Source of the DNA: Oscillospiraceae bacterium
Lineage (GTDB): Bacteria > Bacillota > Clostridia > Oscillospirales > Ruminococcaceae
Direction of reading: 5' to 3'
Assembly (NCBI GenBank): GCA_020024185.1
Contig: JAHHUD010000038.1
Location: 1-14,961 of the forward strand
Length of the DNA stretch: 14,961 nucleotides
How positions within the stretch are numbered: position 1 is the first letter of the stretch; every line of letters starts with the position of its first letter. This document shows, piece after piece, positions 13,559 through 14,961 of this stretch. The translations under genes were made by a program, and so were the position numbers. The notes beneath the pieces are model-generated. The model did no database searches. It was not told where the DNA came from and saw only the letters and a program-made list of their open reading frames with translations.

Positions 13559-14515
13559 ATGAAACCTATATTATATATAGTTATCCCTTGCTACAATGAG
13601 GAAAAGGTGCTTCCGATAACAGCACCGATGTTTTTGGAAAAATTAAATCATTTAATTATGCAAAATAAAATTAGTGATGATAGCAGAATAATGTTTGTTA
13701 ATGATGGTAGTAAAGACAAAACATGGGATTATATATGCTCCTTATCAAAAGAGAATAACAAGTTTAAAGGACTTTGTCTTAGTCGTAATCGAGGACATCA
13801 AAATGCGTTATTAGCAGGATTGATGACAGCAAAAGAACAATGCGATATCACAATAAGTATAGATTGTGATGGACAAGATGATATCAATGCAATGGATAAA
13901 ATGGTTGATGAATATATCGAAGGTTCTGATATTGTATATGGTGTTCGTAGTAGTAGAAAAACAGACTCTTGGTTTAAAAGAACAAGCGCTCAAGGATTTT
14001 ATAAATTTCTCAGTTATATGGGGGCAGAAGTTGTTTATAATCATGCCGACTATAGATTGATATCAAGCAGAGCTTTAAAAGCTCTTGCTGAGTTTAAAGA
14101 AGTTAATATTTATCTTAGAGGTATGATTCCTTTGGTTGGTTTTAAAAGCACATGCGTATACTATGAACGTAACGAGCGTATTGCCGGAGAAAGCCACTAC
14201 CCTTTAAGTAAAATGTTAACACTTGCATTTGATGGAATTACTAGTCTTTCGGTTAAACCTATCCGATTGATTACAAATACAGGAATTATTGTTGCCATAT
14301 TAAGTATAATCGGTATTATTTGGGCTGTATTTGAAGCTATTACAGGAAATACAGTTGCAGGTTGGGCTTCCACAACCAGTATAGTATGCTTTATTGGTGG
14401 GGTTCAATTAATTAGTATTGGTGTCATTGGCGAATATATTGGGAAAATATATATGGAAACTAAAGCACGTCCTCGTTATATTATTTCTGCATATACAGAC
14501 GATATAAATAAATAA
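13559..14515 (+). CDS. GtrB/DPM1-like family 2 polyprenyl-phosphate glycosyltransferase
   Basis: 318 residues. A GT-A catalytic domain (about 1-235) is followed by two transmembrane helices (about 236-259 and 268-293). This is the layout of bactoprenol glucosyltransferases (GtrB, CsbB, YkcC-type), which move a sugar from a nucleotide donor to undecaprenyl phosphate at the inner membrane face. Visible motifs are YIVIPCYNEEKVL (6-18), FVNDGSKDKTW (46-56), LSRNRGHQNALLAGL (74-88), the metal-binding ISIDCDGQDD (99-108, D102/D104), the acceptor region NHADYRLISSRAL (161-173), and LRGMIPLVGF (186-195) with YYERNERIAGESHYPL (201-216). The ribosome site AAAGGAG is strong. No flippase (GtrA) or polymer glycosyltransferase lies next to it, so the acceptor product (wall teichoic acid, lipoteichoic acid or other glycan decoration) is unknown. 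A terminator follows. Confidence 0.94.
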   Translation: MKPILYIVIPCYNEEKVLPITAPMFLEKLNHLIMQNKISDDSRIMFVNDGSKDKTWDYICSLSKENNKFKGLCLSRNRGHQNALLAGLMTAKEQCDITISIDCDGQDDINAMDKMVDEYIEGSDIVYGVRSSRKTDSWFKRTSAQGFYKFLSYMGAEVVYNHADYRLISSRALKALAEFKEVNIYLRGMIPLVGFKSTCVYYERNERIAGESHYPLSKMLTLAFDGITSLSVKPIRLITNTGIIVAILSIIGIIWAVFEAITGNTVAGWASTTSIVCFIGGVQLISIGVIGEYIGKIYMETKARPRYIISAYTDDINK

Positions 14516-14526
14516 AATTTTAGCAT

Positions 14527-14574
14527 AATTCTTATTTGTTAGATAATATTAAATCTAATAAATAAGAATTTTTT
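14527..14574 (+). terminator. Terminator after the glycosyltransferase gene
   Basis: AATTCTTATTTGTTAGAT (14527-14544) pairs with ATCTAATAAATAAGAATT (14553-14570, one wobble), followed by T residues. An 18-bp stem. Confidence 0.92.
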
Positions 14575-14660
14575 GCATTCAAAATTATTTGTAGTATAGT
14601 GATTTATTTTGTCATTTAATTGGATATAGTGGCAGATGTTATTTATACAAATAAATTACA

Positions 14661-14669
14661 TGATAATAT
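14661..14669 (+). promoter_or_regulatory. Possible extended -10 for the 27-residue miniprotein gene
   Basis: TGATAATAT is a TGn-extended -10 element that would give a leader of about 35 bases. No clear -35. It lies after the upstream terminator, so it would make the small gene an independent transcript. Confidence 0.35.
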
Positions 14670-14709
14670 TGTATAAGAAATATGATATATCAATATTTTG
14701 GAGGCAAAA

Positions 14710-14793
14710 ATGATACAATTTTTATTGGGATTTGTAGTGGGAACTATATTTGGTACGATAGTAATAAGTTGTCTTATTGCTTCAAAAAAATAA
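14710..14793 (+). CDS. 27-residue single-pass membrane miniprotein with glycine zipper
   Basis: The ORF begins MIQFLLGFVVGTIFGT and ends CLIASKK, then TAA. It has a full GGAGG ribosome site (14700-14704) five bases before the ATG. Residues 3-24 are one hydrophobic helix carrying G7, G11 and G15, a GxxxGxxxG zipper that favours tight helix-helix packing. The C-terminal KK suggests an N-out or cytoplasmic C-terminus. A terminator stands on each side (14527-14574 and 14812-14852), so the unit looks like a complete small gene and not a leftover. It resembles the very short DUF3789-type membrane proteins of Firmicutes in size and glycine spacing, but that match is from memory and not tested. The function is unknown: toxin, membrane-complex regulator and small subunit are all open. 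Confidence 0.72.
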   Translation: MIQFLLGFVVGTIFGTIVISCLIASKK

Positions 14794-14811
14794 ATATAAA
14801 ATAATAAAATG

Positions 14812-14852
14812 AGCAATATCTTATAGTAAGAAAGCTATAAGATATTGCTTTT
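14812..14852 (+). terminator. Terminator after the miniprotein gene
   Basis: A perfect 15-bp stem AGCAATATCTTATAG/CTATAAGATATTGCT with an 8-base loop and a short T tail (14849-14852), 18 bases after the stop codon. Confidence 0.9.
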
Positions 14853-14857
14853 AAATT

Positions 14858-14866
14858 TGGTATAAT
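14858..14866 (+). promoter_or_regulatory. Possible extended -10 promoter reading off the right edge
   Basis: TGGTATAAT is a perfect -10 hexamer (14861-14866) with a TGn extension, the same nonamer as the deoB promoter. No -35 is evident, and no coding sequence with a ribosome site follows within the last 95 bases. It may serve a gene just beyond the window. Confidence 0.38.
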
Positions 14867-14961
14867 AATTAGTATAAATTTTAAATTAGAACTTAAGTCA
14901 AAAATCTAATATGATAAAGTATAAAGATATATTTATATTTAATAATTTTACAGTATAATGT

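Noticed and set aside
1..14961. Mobile element, prophage or defence island
   Set aside because: No transposase, integrase, phage structural gene, tRNA attachment site or target-site duplication was seen, and the genes are housekeeping or common transport families.

Overview
The window is strongly AT-rich, with tightly packed genes, purine-rich Shine-Dalgarno sites (AAAGGAG, GGGAGG, GGAGG) and many U-tailed hairpin terminators. The gene set includes a FemAB-type peptidoglycan aminoacyltransferase, a split ThrE-type exporter, a yybP-ykoY manganese riboswitch upstream of a P-type ATPase, a 2Fe desulfoferrodoxin, and pyruvate kinase without the extra C-terminal domain seen in Bacillus. Together these point to a low-GC anaerobic Firmicute, most likely class Clostridia. 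The standard bacterial code fits every gene. This looks like chromosomal core and housekeeping sequence: I saw no transposase, integrase, phage gene, CRISPR array, tRNA or rRNA.

Layout. Positions 1-1582 (minus strand) hold the start of methionyl-tRNA synthetase (metG, running off the left edge), its promoter and a possible 30-codon leader ORF, then a FemAB-family gene. From 1736 (plus) come the two halves of a ThrE/YjjP-YjjB-type exporter, abutting without a gap. At 3008-3181 a consensus promoter, a Mn2+ riboswitch aptamer and an intrinsic terminator control a 876-residue Ca2+/Mn2+-type P-type ATPase (3234-5864). Phosphopentomutase (deoB, minus) converges on it and diverges from pyruvate kinase (pyk, plus). 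The deoB-pyk gap holds two palindromes placed at the promoters. A MATE-family transporter follows (plus), then an RNase Z-like metallo-beta-lactamase-fold protein (minus).

From 11518 (plus) there is a redox cluster: desulfoferrodoxin/superoxide reductase, then ccdA and a TlpA/ResA-type membrane-anchored thioredoxin, which form a tight pair. After a 318-base AT-rich gap comes a GtrB/DPM1-like polyprenyl-phosphate glycosyltransferase. Last is a 27-codon membrane miniprotein with a GxxxGxxxG glycine zipper, set between two terminators.

How the genes work together. Most are independent transcription units, each ending in its own terminator. The clearest functional groups are: metal homeostasis (riboswitch plus ATPase); oxygen and thiol defence (superoxide reductase in the cytoplasm, CcdA carrying reducing power across the membrane to the TlpA-like thioredoxin); and cell envelope (FemAB-like protein, glycosyltransferase). 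No wholly new multi-gene system is evident. The items most worth attention are the metG leader ORF, the clearly readable antitermination logic of the Mn riboswitch, the glycine-zipper miniprotein, and the palindromes in the divergent promoter regions.
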